Source of the DNA: an uncultured Planctomycetaceae bacterium
Lineage (GTDB): Bacteria > Planctomycetota > Planctomycetia > Planctomycetales > Planctomycetaceae
Assembly (NCBI GenBank): GCA_903871805.1
Contig: CAIQIE010000354.1
Coordinates: 1 to 64,000, forward strand
Reading direction: 5' to 3'
Length of the DNA stretch: 64,000 nucleotides
Shown: positions 54,583 through 63,949 of the stretch, in pieces
How positions within the stretch are numbered: position 1 is the first letter of the stretch
Layout: each line of letters opens with the position of its first letter
Position numbers and translations under genes: made by a program
The notes under the pieces: generated by a model
The model's database searches: none
Seen by the model: the letters and a program-made list of their open reading frames with translations, nothing else
What the model was told of the DNA's origin: nothing

Positions 54583-55989
54583 GTGGTTTCCGTTTATTGT
54601 TCAGCCTGCAACTATCAGTTCAATGCGGAGGCTAACCGATGTCCGCGTTGTGGAATTGCATTGTCCCTCCATGACGAACTCTGGAAACGCGAGACGATCG
54701 TAGCCAGTGTCGACGGACCCCTGGCGGAGGCCCCGCATACGAATGTTGAGTTAGACCAGTTGCTGTTGCCTGGGCAGATACTGGATATCTACCAGTGTCA
54801 GAAACTTCTGGGCCGTGGCGGAATGGGACTGGTTTATCTGGCTCGCAACACAAGCCTGCAGAGACTGTGTGCGTTGAAGATTCTTTCGCCTCGTCGAGTA
54901 GAGAAGGACGAGGATTTCATTCAGCGTTTTGAGAATGAAGGCAGAGCAGCAGCAGCGCTGGTACATTCCAATGTTGTGACCACACATGCGATCGGCAAAG
55001 CGGAAGACTTTCATTTTCTGGAGATGGAGTACGTTCCCGGAGGCTCTCTGCAGAATGAAATCGACCGCGAGGGGCCCATCGGCCCGATTCGTTCAACCTC
55101 AATATCCGTCGGGATTGCCAACGGCCTCGCCATGGCCCATCGACTTGGCATTGTCCATCGGGACCTGAAGCCCGACAACGTTCTGGTAACACCCAGTGGC
55201 ATCCCAAAAATCTCCGACTTCGGACTTGCTAAACGGGTGGTCAGTGACGACGCTGCCGCAGCGAGGCTTGCCGGAACACCCTATTTCATGGCGCCAGAGC
55301 TATTTGAAGGTGGTGTGGCAACGCCGGCCACCGATGTTTATGCGCTGGGGGTGTGCTACTACCTGATGCTGACCGGGCAGTTACCCTTTGAAGGCAAAAG
55401 CATTTCCGAGTTGATGCGGAGCATTCTGACAACGGAGTGCACCAGTGTTCGACGACTGAATCCGGACATTCCTCTGGACGTTGCTGAATGCGTGTCGCTG
55501 CTGCTCTGTAAAGACACGCGACGGCGCCCCAGAGACGGATTCGCCGCCTCACAGATTCTGCAGGCCGTTCTCGGATCCACCCGGGATCTGGATGATTTGA
55601 TGTACGAGGCCTTCAACGGGATCCCAAACGTCACATGGGAACCGACCAGCGATGGTAGTTTTCAGGTGCACATGCAACTTCGCGACGAACGTGGGCAGAC
55701 GGTGTTTATCGAAAACAGCGAACATGCGCCCGGTGAGCGTTTGTTGCTGATTTACAGTCTGTGCTGTGAAGCCCGACCTTCGTTTTTTGAAGAAGCCCTG
55801 CGAATGAACGCCATCGTACAGTACGGCGGAATCTCAATCCGCGACCTTGATGGAAAACCGTGGTTTGTGATGGTGGACACATACCCTCGCACGACTGTAA
55901 GCGGCGAGGAAATCCGACGAAGCGTCATTGAACTTGCCTCTCGCGCCGATTCCATCGAAAACCGTTTGACCGGGCGAGACATCAACTAA
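54583..55989 (+). CDS. Hanks-type Ser/Thr protein kinase with N-terminal zinc ribbon
   Basis: This 468-residue kinase begins with a zinc-ribbon-like CSAC-N13-CPRC (residues ~6-25). The kinase domain (~70-325) has a glycine loop LGRGGMGLVYLA, the catalytic Lys in CALKIL, VHRDLKPDN, DFGLAKR and MAPELFE. Unlike most planctomycete kinases it has no membrane segment. The last ~130 residues form an alpha/beta domain (LLLIYSLCCEARPSFFEEALRMNAIV, then RDLDGKPWFVMVD) that resembles YbjN or type III chaperone-like folds by texture only. GTG 54583 has AGGA upstream. Confidence 0.85.
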   Translation: MVSVYCSACNYQFNAEANRCPRCGIALSLHDELWKRETIVASVDGPLAEAPHTNVELDQLLLPGQILDIYQCQKLLGRGGMGLVYLARNTSLQRLCALKILSPRRVEKDEDFIQRFENEGRAAAALVHSNVVTTHAIGKAEDFHFLEMEYVPGGSLQNEIDREGPIGPIRSTSISVGIANGLAMAHRLGIVHRDLKPDNVLVTPSGIPKISDFGLAKRVVSDDAAAARLAGTPYFMAPELFEGGVATPATDVYALGVCYYLMLTGQLPFEGKSISELMRSILTTECTSVRRLNPDIPLDVAECVSLLLCKDTRRRPRDGFAASQILQAVLGSTRDLDDLMYEAFNGIPNVTWEPTSDGSFQVHMQLRDERGQTVFIENSEHAPGERLLLIYSLCCEARPSFFEEALRMNAIVQYGGISIRDLDGKPWFVMVDTYPRTTVSGEEIRRSVIELASRADSIENRLTGRDIN

Positions 55990-56308
55990 CGCATTTCAAA
56001 ACCCTGAGGTCTGGTTGCTGGATGCCGGCTGGTTCGGCCTTCGCCGAAGTTGGCATCTGACTCTGACGCTTTCCCGGGCACAACAACACTCTGTTCACGG
56101 GCATAAAGAGAACTTGTGACCGTCGATGTGCCGCAACATCGACCTGAGTTCGATGCCTTCAGCCACCGGCCGGAAAACAGTCGGGCAGCGACATCGGGAT
56201 GCCACAGCATGCCACGCCACAGGCAAATTACACACAGGAACATTTCAGACGCCGCAGCCTGACAATGTCCCTGTGTTTTTAACCTACCCCACAGAGGGCC
56301 TGCATTTT
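55990..56308. other. Convergent intergenic region
   Basis: This 319-bp spacer lies between the stops of kinase 1 and htpG. No gene and no clear terminator hairpin with a T-run were found. The 85-codon minus-strand ORF is not supported. Confidence 0.35.
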
Positions 56309-58228
56309 CTACGGCGTCGCAACGGGCTTCTGACTGGCAAGTTGCAGCATGAAGTCCTGCAGTCTCGCGGCCATCTCGTTACCGTCCGGGGACAGCCCCG
56401 CCTGAATCATCGCGTTGGCGTGCAACTGCCGACTACAGTCCCGAATGAAACCATGGTTTTCTGCGTTGCCCGCAAGGTCGGCGAGACGCCTGATCAGGGA
56501 GGCATTCGGATTGATCTCCAGCACCATCCGTCCCATTTCGAAATCCGGAGCATTCATCCGCAGAATCCTCTGCATTGTAGTGCTCATGGAACCTTCGGAG
56601 TTCACAAGAGAGCAGACACTTTCTGTCAGACGTTCTGAACGACGCACATCCTGAACAAGATGACCGAGGGATTCTCGAATCAGCCCGACGAGCAGGTCAA
56701 AACTGGCTGCTGGCTCGCCCGACTTTGCTGCGTCCTCCTTCGATTCGTCCGACTTCTCCTGTTCCGTTTCCGGTGGCAGCTTAAGTTCCGCTGCATCGAT
56801 TGAAACAAGCGTCTTGTCCTGGAAAGTGCCCAGCGCTGAAAGCACGTATTCATCTGCCGGATCCGTCAACAGCAGGACTTCCACATTTCGTTTGCGGAAG
56901 ACTTCCAGATTTGGATCTCGCAGCACGGAGGCCTGATCGGTCCCGCATGCGTAGTAAATCTGATCCTGCCCCGCTTTCACCCGATCACAGTAGGCCTTGA
57001 GCGATACACCGGTGGTCCCGGCTGAGTTGGTGGAGCCGAATCGCAGCAAGGCTGCAACGCGATCCCGATTGCCATCATTATTCGTTACACCTTCCCGCAA
57101 AATCACACCAAACTCGCGATAGAATTTTTCGTAGCTCTCGGGGTTCTCTTCAGACAGTGTCTCCAGATGATCCAGCACTTTACGCGTGATCACCTTCTGC
57201 ATCTTTCGAAATACGGTGTTGTCCTGCAGGGCTTCGCGAGAGACGTTCAGCGGCAGATCGGCCGAATCGACGATGCCCCGCAGAAATCTCAGATAATCCG
57301 GAAGCAGGTCCCGATTGTCGTTCTGAACCAGAATTCGTCGGGCACACAAATGAAGTCCATGGTCCGTGCGACCAAAACCCATCCGTTCAAGATTCGCATC
57401 CGGACAGTAGAGAATACTGTGGAACTGAAACGGCGAGTCGGCTGCCAGATGCAAGTGCCAGATCGGCTTTTGACCGGGAAAATGAGTCAGATATTCATAG
57501 AAGCTCTGGTACTGCTCCTCCGACACATTGCTTTTCGGTTCCAGCCAGATCGGCGGCTGATCATTGACATGCTCGTCGTCCAGGTAAATGGAATGCGGCA
57601 CAAAGGAAGAGTACTTATTGATGATGTACTTCAGACGCACTGACTCTGTGAACTCATCCATCCCCTCTTTCAAGTGAAGACGGATGCTGGTGCCACGCTT
57701 CTGCGGTTCTTCAACACGGCTGATCGTAAAGTTGCCGTCCCCGGTCGATTCCCATCGCCATGCCACTACCTCTGCCTCACGTCGAGAAACCACTTCAACA
57801 CGGTCAGCAAGCATGAACGCCGAATAAAACCCGACCCCGAACTGGCCAATCAACGAGAGATCCGCTGACTCATCGCCCTTGCCTTTCGCCTGTTTCAGGA
57901 ATTCCAGCGAACCACTGCGGGCAATCGTTCCAAGGTTCGCAATCAGTTCCTGCTGGGTCATACCGATACCGTTGTCTCGAATCACCAGGACGCGATTCTC
58001 CTTGTCCGGCTCAATGGTAATCCTTAAATCACCTTCTAACGGCTGCCCGGATGTCAGTGCCTCGTACCGATACTTATCCAGGGCGTCTGAGGCGTTGGAA
58101 ATTAACTCGCGAATAGTAATCTCGCGGTTCTGATACAACGAATGCGAAAGCAAGTGAAGCAGCTGCCGAATCTCTGCCTGAAAACTGTACTGCTGCGCGC
58201 TGGTTTCAGTCGTGGTCTCAGTCGTCAT
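56309..58228 (-). CDS. htpG: Chaperone HtpG (Hsp90)
   Basis: This ATP-dependent chaperone of 639 residues has the GHKL ATPase domain with LLSHSLYQNREITIRELISNASDALDK, DNGIGMT, IGQFGVGFYSAFMLAD and GTSIRLHLKEG. The middle domain has IWLEPKSNVSEEQYQSFY, GVVDSADLPLNVSREALQ-type sequence and the conserved Arg loop. The C-terminal dimerisation region carries a Glu/Lys/Ala-rich insert near 495-510. No CIRCE or HspR-type repeat is seen upstream. GAGGAACTT precedes ATG 58228. Confidence 0.97.
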   Translation of the reverse strand: MTTETTTETSAQQYSFQAEIRQLLHLLSHSLYQNREITIRELISNASDALDKYRYEALTSGQPLEGDLRITIEPDKENRVLVIRDNGIGMTQQELIANLGTIARSGSLEFLKQAKGKGDESADLSLIGQFGVGFYSAFMLADRVEVVSRREAEVVAWRWESTGDGNFTISRVEEPQKRGTSIRLHLKEGMDEFTESVRLKYIINKYSSFVPHSIYLDDEHVNDQPPIWLEPKSNVSEEQYQSFYEYLTHFPGQKPIWHLHLAADSPFQFHSILYCPDANLERMGFGRTDHGLHLCARRILVQNDNRDLLPDYLRFLRGIVDSADLPLNVSREALQDNTVFRKMQKVITRKVLDHLETLSEENPESYEKFYREFGVILREGVTNNDGNRDRVAALLRFGSTNSAGTTGVSLKAYCDRVKAGQDQIYYACGTDQASVLRDPNLEVFRKRNVEVLLLTDPADEYVLSALGTFQDKTLVSIDAAELKLPPETEQEKSDESKEDAAKSGEPAASFDLLVGLIRESLGHLVQDVRRSERLTESVCSLVNSEGSMSTTMQRILRMNAPDFEMGRMVLEINPNASLIRRLADLAGNAENHGFIRDCSRQLHANAMIQAGLSPDGNEMAARLQDFMLQLASQKPVATP

Positions 58229-58773
58229 AAGTTCCTCACGAATTCAATTTCGTTCCATAATCAATCAAACCGTACCTCAGGGGGCAACCTGCTTCAGTCC
58301 GTTTCTGCTGTCACACACGAAAACTGCCACATTGGCAGTCGCCCCCCTGCCCATTGTCACAGTGAACGCAAATCGTATGCCCAGCAGAAGAATATCGAGG
58401 GTTTCCCGGGTCTTTCCACCCGGGAAAATGACCAACGCGTTACCGCCGCTGGAAATACCATGTTCGGCATTCCGCGATGATCTGATCGCAGTGCCTGATA
58501 GACCCCGCCAAACACCGAATTTTCCCTGTCCGAAAATTTTACCGCACCGGACCGGCCCATACCGAGCTGGAAAACTGAAATCGAACCTGATTGTTTCGCC
58601 CGGATTTTTCGACTCAGGTGCGAATTTGGGGGTAAAATGGATCGCCGCTGGTGATGCAACCTTTAGGCCTCTGGATTTTGGAGGTCTGGCTTTTGGGCGA
58701 TGTCGCAAAGACAAAGCAGTTCGGATCTCTGCATCCGGCAGATTCATCTCGGCTTACAGTTCGGATCATTGTC
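58229..58773. other. Divergent intergenic region between htpG and the LysM gene
   Basis: This 545-bp region contains the perfect palindrome at 58402-58427. Long ORFs occur on both strands (213 and 156 codons) with overlapping coordinates and no ribosome-binding site, so I regard them as chance. Confidence 0.4.
58402..58427. promoter_or_regulatory. Operator-like palindrome upstream of htpG
   Basis: TTTCCCGGGT-N6-ACCCGGGAAA is perfectly symmetric over 10-bp half-sites, about 175 bp upstream of htpG and 350 bp upstream of the LysM gene. No T-run of terminator length follows either side. It resembles a dimeric repressor site. Confidence 0.5.
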
Positions 58774-59550
58774 ATGAACACAGACCGAAAAATCGGATTT
58801 GCCATGGGCATCCTGTTGATCGGGCTGGTGGCTGCGCTGTTTTTTCGAAATGAGCCGCTGCTGAACGAAGAGCCAATCGCGGTGACTCGCGAGCGGGAAT
58901 TGAATCAGCGACTACGCGAACGTAATGTTTCTGTTTACCTTGACGACCACGAATCGGCCGGAGGGTCCGCTGAAGACGTGTCGGCATCTGATGAGCCGCA
59001 GTGGACGCTCAGAGACGTCCTTAAAGATATGAATGACAGAAATCGCAGAGCGCCTGCTCCGGTGACGGCTTCGCAGCAGGACGAACTCGCGGAATCGTCG
59101 GGACAACAGGAAGAACTTGACGGCTTCCGAACAAGCCGGACTCGCCGGGAAAACAGCGACCAAAACGTCTTTGGCAAACCGGATGGTCTCGTGCCCGCTC
59201 CTGCCGGAGACACCGTAATCACAGCCAAGCCGGCCATACCTGAACCTGGTTCTGCGTCGCGTCCATTGCCGCCTTTGTTTCCACCTGCGGAAGGAACTAA
59301 CGCCGGCCATGCCCCGGCTGACACTGGAACTGCTGCGACTGACATGCCGGGACCCGAAGAATTTGACGAGTACGTCGTGAAATTCGGGGACACGCTTTCC
59401 GGTATTGCCGAGAAAACTCTTGGGGCTCGTGGCAAGTATCTTTTGATTTATGAAGCAAATCGGGACCGGATGACCAGTCCTGATCGTCTATCGCCGGGAA
59501 AGACACTGCGAATTCCACGTGTTGCGGGCACAGCACCGGGGCTGAACTGA
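58774..59550 (+). CDS. Membrane-anchored LysM-domain protein
   Basis: This 258-residue protein has an N-terminal anchor (KIGFAMGILLIGLVAALFF) and a long disordered, charged and Pro-rich linker (residues ~30-195). A single C-terminal LysM domain follows: YVVKFGDTLSGIAEKTLG, then YLLIYEANRDRMTSPDRLSPGKTLRIP. LysM binds peptidoglycan or related N-acetyl sugars, so it probably tethers the inner membrane to the wall. ATG 58774 puts the anchor at the N-terminus. Kinase 2 follows 293 bp downstream. Confidence 0.85.
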   Translation: MNTDRKIGFAMGILLIGLVAALFFRNEPLLNEEPIAVTRERELNQRLRERNVSVYLDDHESAGGSAEDVSASDEPQWTLRDVLKDMNDRNRRAPAPVTASQQDELAESSGQQEELDGFRTSRTRRENSDQNVFGKPDGLVPAPAGDTVITAKPAIPEPGSASRPLPPLFPPAEGTNAGHAPADTGTAATDMPGPEEFDEYVVKFGDTLSGIAEKTLGARGKYLLIYEANRDRMTSPDRLSPGKTLRIPRVAGTAPGLN

Positions 59551-59843
59551 CGCCACTTTGATATTTCCGACAGTCTTCTGCGTTGCTGGATGCCGGGGCT
59601 GGTTCCCACAACCGGATCATGTTAGCTCGTGGTGTCGAGCATTTTTCCGGGCCGACCTTGCTGTACGGAAAAATGTCAGGACTCCACGTTGGCGACTGTC
59701 TCTCTGCTGCGTTGATGATTTCGGCTTCAGCATGCGGCACTGTTGGCTAACAGGTCGTCGCCGAAGGTATCACGAAAACCGTCCCTGTCTGGATTTTTCC
59801 AGAGGCAACATTCGGCTCATATTGAATCCTGGGAGAACGCAGC

Positions 59844-61514
59844 ATGCATCCGGAAAGACTTGGTCCGTATCGAATAGAGCGTCGAATCGGTGCCGGTGGC
59901 ATGGGCAACGTGTACCTCGGTGTCCACGAGACCACAGGGCAGCAGGCCGCCGTCAAGGTGCTTCCCGCGAACATGGCACGTGAGGAGGGATTTGTTCAGC
60001 GATTCAGTCGCGAGATTGCAGTGCTGCGTCAGTTATCCAACCGGCATATCGTCCAGTTGTATCAGGATGGTCAGGCTGAAGACTCAACACTTTATTACGC
60101 CATGGAGTACGTGGACGGGGTGACTCTGACGACCGAAATCATGACGCGGCGGCGGATTCCCTGGCACGAGGTCATTGAGCTGAGTGTGCAGATTGCGGCG
60201 GCACTCAAGGCGGCCCACGATGCGGGGGTTATTCACCGGGACCTGAAACCCAGCAATCTGATGCTAACCAGCGATCGCGTGCTTAAACTGGCGGATTTTG
60301 GTGTCGCCAGTCTATTCGCTTCATCGCGACTAACCCGAACCGGTGGCGTTGTGGGAACTGCCGAATACATGTCCCCGGAACAGGCACGAGGGCAGCGGAC
60401 AACCCGCCGCAGTGATTTGTATTCCCTCGGCGCTGTCATGTATGTCATGCTCACCGGTCGGCCGCCGTTTACAGGGGCGACCGTTGCCGAAGTGCTGCAG
60501 AAGCATCAGTATGCACAGTTCGACAAGCCGTCGCATTATGCTCCCGGTCTTCCCCGGATGCTGGAAGAACTTGTCTGCCAGTTGCTCGAAAAAGAACCGG
60601 CCAAACGACTTCCCGATGCACTGGTGGTCATGAAGCGTCTCGAACAGATCCGTTCGCGTCTGGAATTCACCGCAGATCAAATGGAATCTGAAACCGTGGA
60701 ACGACCTGTTCCCGGTGCGACTGTGGCCCTTGATGCAGACGACGATGGGGCAGACCCCAGACCACACGGCACGGCAACAACAGTCCGCAACCTGCTGCGC
60801 GCGGAAGTCTCAGCGGATCGATCGCGTTCGCTGATCGCGGTTTTTTTTGATAATACTGTGGTACTGGTGACTCTCCTGCTGGGACTCGTGGGGTTTGCCC
60901 TGTGGATGAATCGTCGCGTGGAGGTCACACCGGAACGTCAGTTTCAGACAGCGCGCGAGTGGATGCTGAAACCCGCCGGGTCCGAGTGGATCCGCGCGAA
61001 AGAGGAATTGCTGTTGCCACTGCTCCGCGACAATACCATTCCACAACAGTCCGAAGTAATTCAGCAGATGATCGCCCAGGTTGAGGATTACGAGTTCACC
61101 AAAAGTCTCAGGACAACCACCGAACGCAGTAAGGATTCGGAAACTGAAATTCGTCGCATGATTCGAAGAGCATTTGCTGCCTGGTCGGCCGGAGAAACAG
61201 AACAGGCCAGAAAACAACTGCAGGCGGTTCTGCACATTCAGAACCAGGTACAGACGGAAAGTTTCCTGAAGACCTTTGTTCAGGAAACCGTGGAGGCGTG
61301 GAAAGACACTCCTGCCACAGACGGACGGACTCTGCTTTTGCGCGAATTGATTCGCAAATCTGAACAGTCCCTGACGAAGCAGACAGACCGAGAGGCTGTG
61401 GTGCAGTCACTGGAAGCAGCCCTGCTGCTGTACTCTGACGATTCTGCCATGGCCGGACCGCTGGCAGAAATTCAGAGCATGCTGCACACGCTTCGTGGCA
61501 GCTCAGAAAAGTAG
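59844..61514 (+). CDS. Transmembrane Ser/Thr protein kinase
   Basis: This 556-residue PknB-like kinase has kinase domain ~8-265: glycine loop IGAGGMGNVYLG, Lys in AAVKVLPANMA, VIHRDLKPSN, LADFGVAS and YMSPEQARGQ. A juxtamembrane linker leads to one membrane helix (~335-353, TVVLVTLLLGLVGFALWM). The ~200-residue extracytoplasmic part is helical and TPR-like in texture (EWIRAKEELLLPLL, AWSAGETEQARKQLQAVL) and lacks PASTA domains. ATG 59844. The LysM gene upstream may be a functional neighbour at the envelope. Confidence 0.9.
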   Translation: MHPERLGPYRIERRIGAGGMGNVYLGVHETTGQQAAVKVLPANMAREEGFVQRFSREIAVLRQLSNRHIVQLYQDGQAEDSTLYYAMEYVDGVTLTTEIMTRRRIPWHEVIELSVQIAAALKAAHDAGVIHRDLKPSNLMLTSDRVLKLADFGVASLFASSRLTRTGGVVGTAEYMSPEQARGQRTTRRSDLYSLGAVMYVMLTGRPPFTGATVAEVLQKHQYAQFDKPSHYAPGLPRMLEELVCQLLEKEPAKRLPDALVVMKRLEQIRSRLEFTADQMESETVERPVPGATVALDADDDGADPRPHGTATTVRNLLRAEVSADRSRSLIAVFFDNTVVLVTLLLGLVGFALWMNRRVEVTPERQFQTAREWMLKPAGSEWIRAKEELLLPLLRDNTIPQQSEVIQQMIAQVEDYEFTKSLRTTTERSKDSETEIRRMIRRAFAAWSAGETEQARKQLQAVLHIQNQVQTESFLKTFVQETVEAWKDTPATDGRTLLLRELIRKSEQSLTKQTDREAVVQSLEAALLLYSDDSAMAGPLAEIQSMLHTLRGSSEK

Positions 61515-61564
61515 AGAACGTCAGTCTTCAGGAGGAATCTCCAATGTCCCCTGTCCTTTTCCAG

Positions 61565-63949
61565 CTAGCGCACAAACAGGAACTCATTACCGGCCATTAG
61601 AGTCCGGCAGAGGGCGGCCCATGCCTGAAGTCGCCGTTCCCGAACATCGGAAATCTCCTGAAGCGCTGCTTCTGCCTGTGTCAGAAACTGCAATGCTCCG
61701 GCGATCTCTGCTTCACCCGCCGCACGTCCGTAAAGGTGTTCCGTCAATGTGCTGACAACGGACCCGCAGTCCGCGATTGGCACAGCGGGATCACTGGTGG
61801 GAAGTCGTTCAATCAGCTGCCGTGCCTGCTCATGGACCAGCGGGCTGTTCATTAGAAACAGGGCCTGATTGGGAACCGTCGTCACCGGTCGCTGTTCGAT
61901 GTGATTGCCGGTCTCCACATAATCAAATGTAGAGAACATTTCATAAAGAGCACTGCGGTCAATGGGCAGGTAAATCGCCCGGCGTTTCGCTTCGACTTCC
62001 CCTGCCATCCCGCCCATCGTCTGGTCAAGACCACCACCGACAAAAAGGATGGAATCCCGCACGGACTCTGCTTCCAGACGACGACGATTCTGACGCCACA
62101 GAAGACGGTTCTCAGGGTCTTTTTCCGCGTAGTCAATTCGCACGTCGCTGCTCATTCGGTACGTGGAGGAACGCAGAATCGTGCGATGCAGCGCTTTCAT
62201 CGACCAACCGTTTCGCATCAATTCGCCAGCCAGCCAGTCCAGCAGTTCCGGATGCGACGGCGGTTCGGCCTGCAGCCCCCAGTTTGAAGGACTGCGCATC
62301 AGTGGCCTGCCAAAATGCCACATCCAGATCCGGTTTACCATCACACGGGCTGTCAGCGGCTGTTGCGGAGACACCAGCCAGCGTGCCAGTTCCAGGCGTC
62401 CGCTGGCCTGTGCCTGTATTTCCGGACCGGGGGCGACCGCAGTCAGAATTCCGGGCATGCCTCGCGGAATTTGTTCCGGCCCGGGCTTCAGGTGATTACC
62501 CCGCAGATGCACCGGAAGGTTCGTTGCTGTCGCCGCTTCGTGTGCCGCCATCACCATGTCAAATTGAGGCATTTCCTGCTCAAGTTGCTCAACCGCCTTT
62601 TTGGCGGCAGCGATCGCTGTATCGTCACCCGGGCTTTTCATCGTGGCGATTGACGCCTTTGACGCATCAATTTTCTGCTGATGCTCCGCTCGACGGGCGG
62701 CAATGGCCGCTGAGGGCAACGGACGTTCCAGCCATTTCGAGACGAAGTCACGATTCTCCATGGACTGGGTGCTGTAGAAGATTCCGGCCAGCGAATAATA
62801 GTCCTTCGCCGAAATCGGATCAAATTTATGGTCATGACAGCGAGCACAGCCAATCGTCAGCCCCAGCATGGTCTTGCTGATGGTATCCACCTGCTCATCA
62901 ACAATGTCGATGATCATCTTCTCTTTGTCCTGCTCCGCCAGCATCTTTGGACCGATCACCAGCATGCCTGTGGCGGTCAGCATGTCTCCCGCTTCCTGTT
63001 CATCGGCAGGCACAGGCAGCAGATCACCTGCCAGTTGCTGAATGATGAACTGGTCCAGCGGCAGATCGCGATTCATCATGCGAATCACCCAGTCACGGTA
63101 TCGCCACGCATTGGGCAAGCCATGATTTTCATCCGCGCCGTTGGTCGTGGCATATCTGACAAGATCCAGCCAGTGTCGTCCCCAACGCTCACCATAACGC
63201 GGAGATTCCAGCAGTCGGTCAATAACACGATCAAAAGCCTGCGGTGAGTCGTCTGTGACAAATGCACGCACTTCCAGCTGGGTAGGTGGCACCCCGGTCA
63301 GGTCAAAGGTCACACGACGAATCAGGGTTTGTTTGTCGGCTGATGAGTTCGGCTGCATCTGATTCTGCTGCAGCTTCTGCAGTACAAACTGGTCAATTCC
63401 GTTTACGCCCCACGTGGACGAGTCTGTTTGGGGAGGCTCGGGGGCTGTCAGTGGCTGAAAGGCCCAGTGCTTTTTTGCTGCCTGCCAGTCAACCGGCTGC
63501 AGCTTTGCCTGCCGTACTTCACTGCGAGGATCGTGGGCACCCCGTTGGATCCATTCTTTGAAATCCGCTATCACGGTTTCCGGGAGTTTGCCGGCCGGAG
63601 GCATCTGCAGACTGTCATAATACAGGGCCTGCATCAGCAGACTGTTCTCGGGCTGCCCGGCGACAAGTCCCGGGCCACTGTCGCCACCCTTCAACAACGC
63701 ATCCCGGGTATCAAGCAGCAGTCCACCGCGAACAATCTTTGAATCGGCTGCGTGGCATTCATAACAGTGCTGAACAAGGACCGGCCGAATCCGACTCTCA
63801 AAAAAAGCGACATCATCGGCACTGACCGGCGCCGGCCTGTCGGCGGGACCTTCATCAGCAACCGCAATCAGACACAGGGTCATTCCCGCTGCAATCACAC
63901 CAGGAATTGCACAAAACTGTTGAACGATCAACATGAGGCAGTTGGCCAT
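61565..63949 (-). CDS. PSD1 cytochrome c / DUF1549 / DUF1553 protein
   Basis: This 794-residue secreted protein is of the planctomycete PSD1 class. A signal peptide precedes a cytochrome-c-like domain with the haem motif HCYECH (RPVLVQHCYECHAADSK, with distal Met in LQMPPAGKLP). DUF1549 follows (VNGIDQFVLQKLQ, VTFDLTGVPPTQLEV, ERWGRHWLDLVRYA), then DUF1553 (LELARWLVSPQQPLTARVMVNRIWMWHFG, PNQALFLMNSPLV). These proteins usually pair with a DUF1501 sulfatase-like partner, not seen before the window ends. ATG 63949 or residue 6 is the start. Confidence 0.93.
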   Translation of the reverse strand: MANCLMLIVQQFCAIPGVIAAGMTLCLIAVADEGPADRPAPVSADDVAFFESRIRPVLVQHCYECHAADSKIVRGGLLLDTRDALLKGGDSGPGLVAGQPENSLLMQALYYDSLQMPPAGKLPETVIADFKEWIQRGAHDPRSEVRQAKLQPVDWQAAKKHWAFQPLTAPEPPQTDSSTWGVNGIDQFVLQKLQQNQMQPNSSADKQTLIRRVTFDLTGVPPTQLEVRAFVTDDSPQAFDRVIDRLLESPRYGERWGRHWLDLVRYATTNGADENHGLPNAWRYRDWVIRMMNRDLPLDQFIIQQLAGDLLPVPADEQEAGDMLTATGMLVIGPKMLAEQDKEKMIIDIVDEQVDTISKTMLGLTIGCARCHDHKFDPISAKDYYSLAGIFYSTQSMENRDFVSKWLERPLPSAAIAARRAEHQQKIDASKASIATMKSPGDDTAIAAAKKAVEQLEQEMPQFDMVMAAHEAATATNLPVHLRGNHLKPGPEQIPRGMPGILTAVAPGPEIQAQASGRLELARWLVSPQQPLTARVMVNRIWMWHFGRPLMRSPSNWGLQAEPPSHPELLDWLAGELMRNGWSMKALHRTILRSSTYRMSSDVRIDYAEKDPENRLLWRQNRRRLEAESVRDSILFVGGGLDQTMGGMAGEVEAKRRAIYLPIDRSALYEMFSTFDYVETGNHIEQRPVTTVPNQALFLMNSPLVHEQARQLIERLPTSDPAVPIADCGSVVSTLTEHLYGRAAGEAEIAGALQFLTQAEAALQEISDVRERRLQAWAALCRTLMAGNEFLFVR

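Noticed and set aside
58212-58853. Long plus-strand ORF (213 codons) and opposing minus-strand ORF (58277-58747)
   Set aside because: They overlap each other and a divergent promoter region, lack ribosome-binding sites and show no domain; they are probably chance open frames in GC-rich DNA.
61544-61600. 18-codon ORF with a perfect CAGGAGGA ribosome-binding site after kinase 2
   Set aside because: It is too short to support and overlaps the 3' end of the PSD1 gene; the Shine-Dalgarno match alone is not enough.
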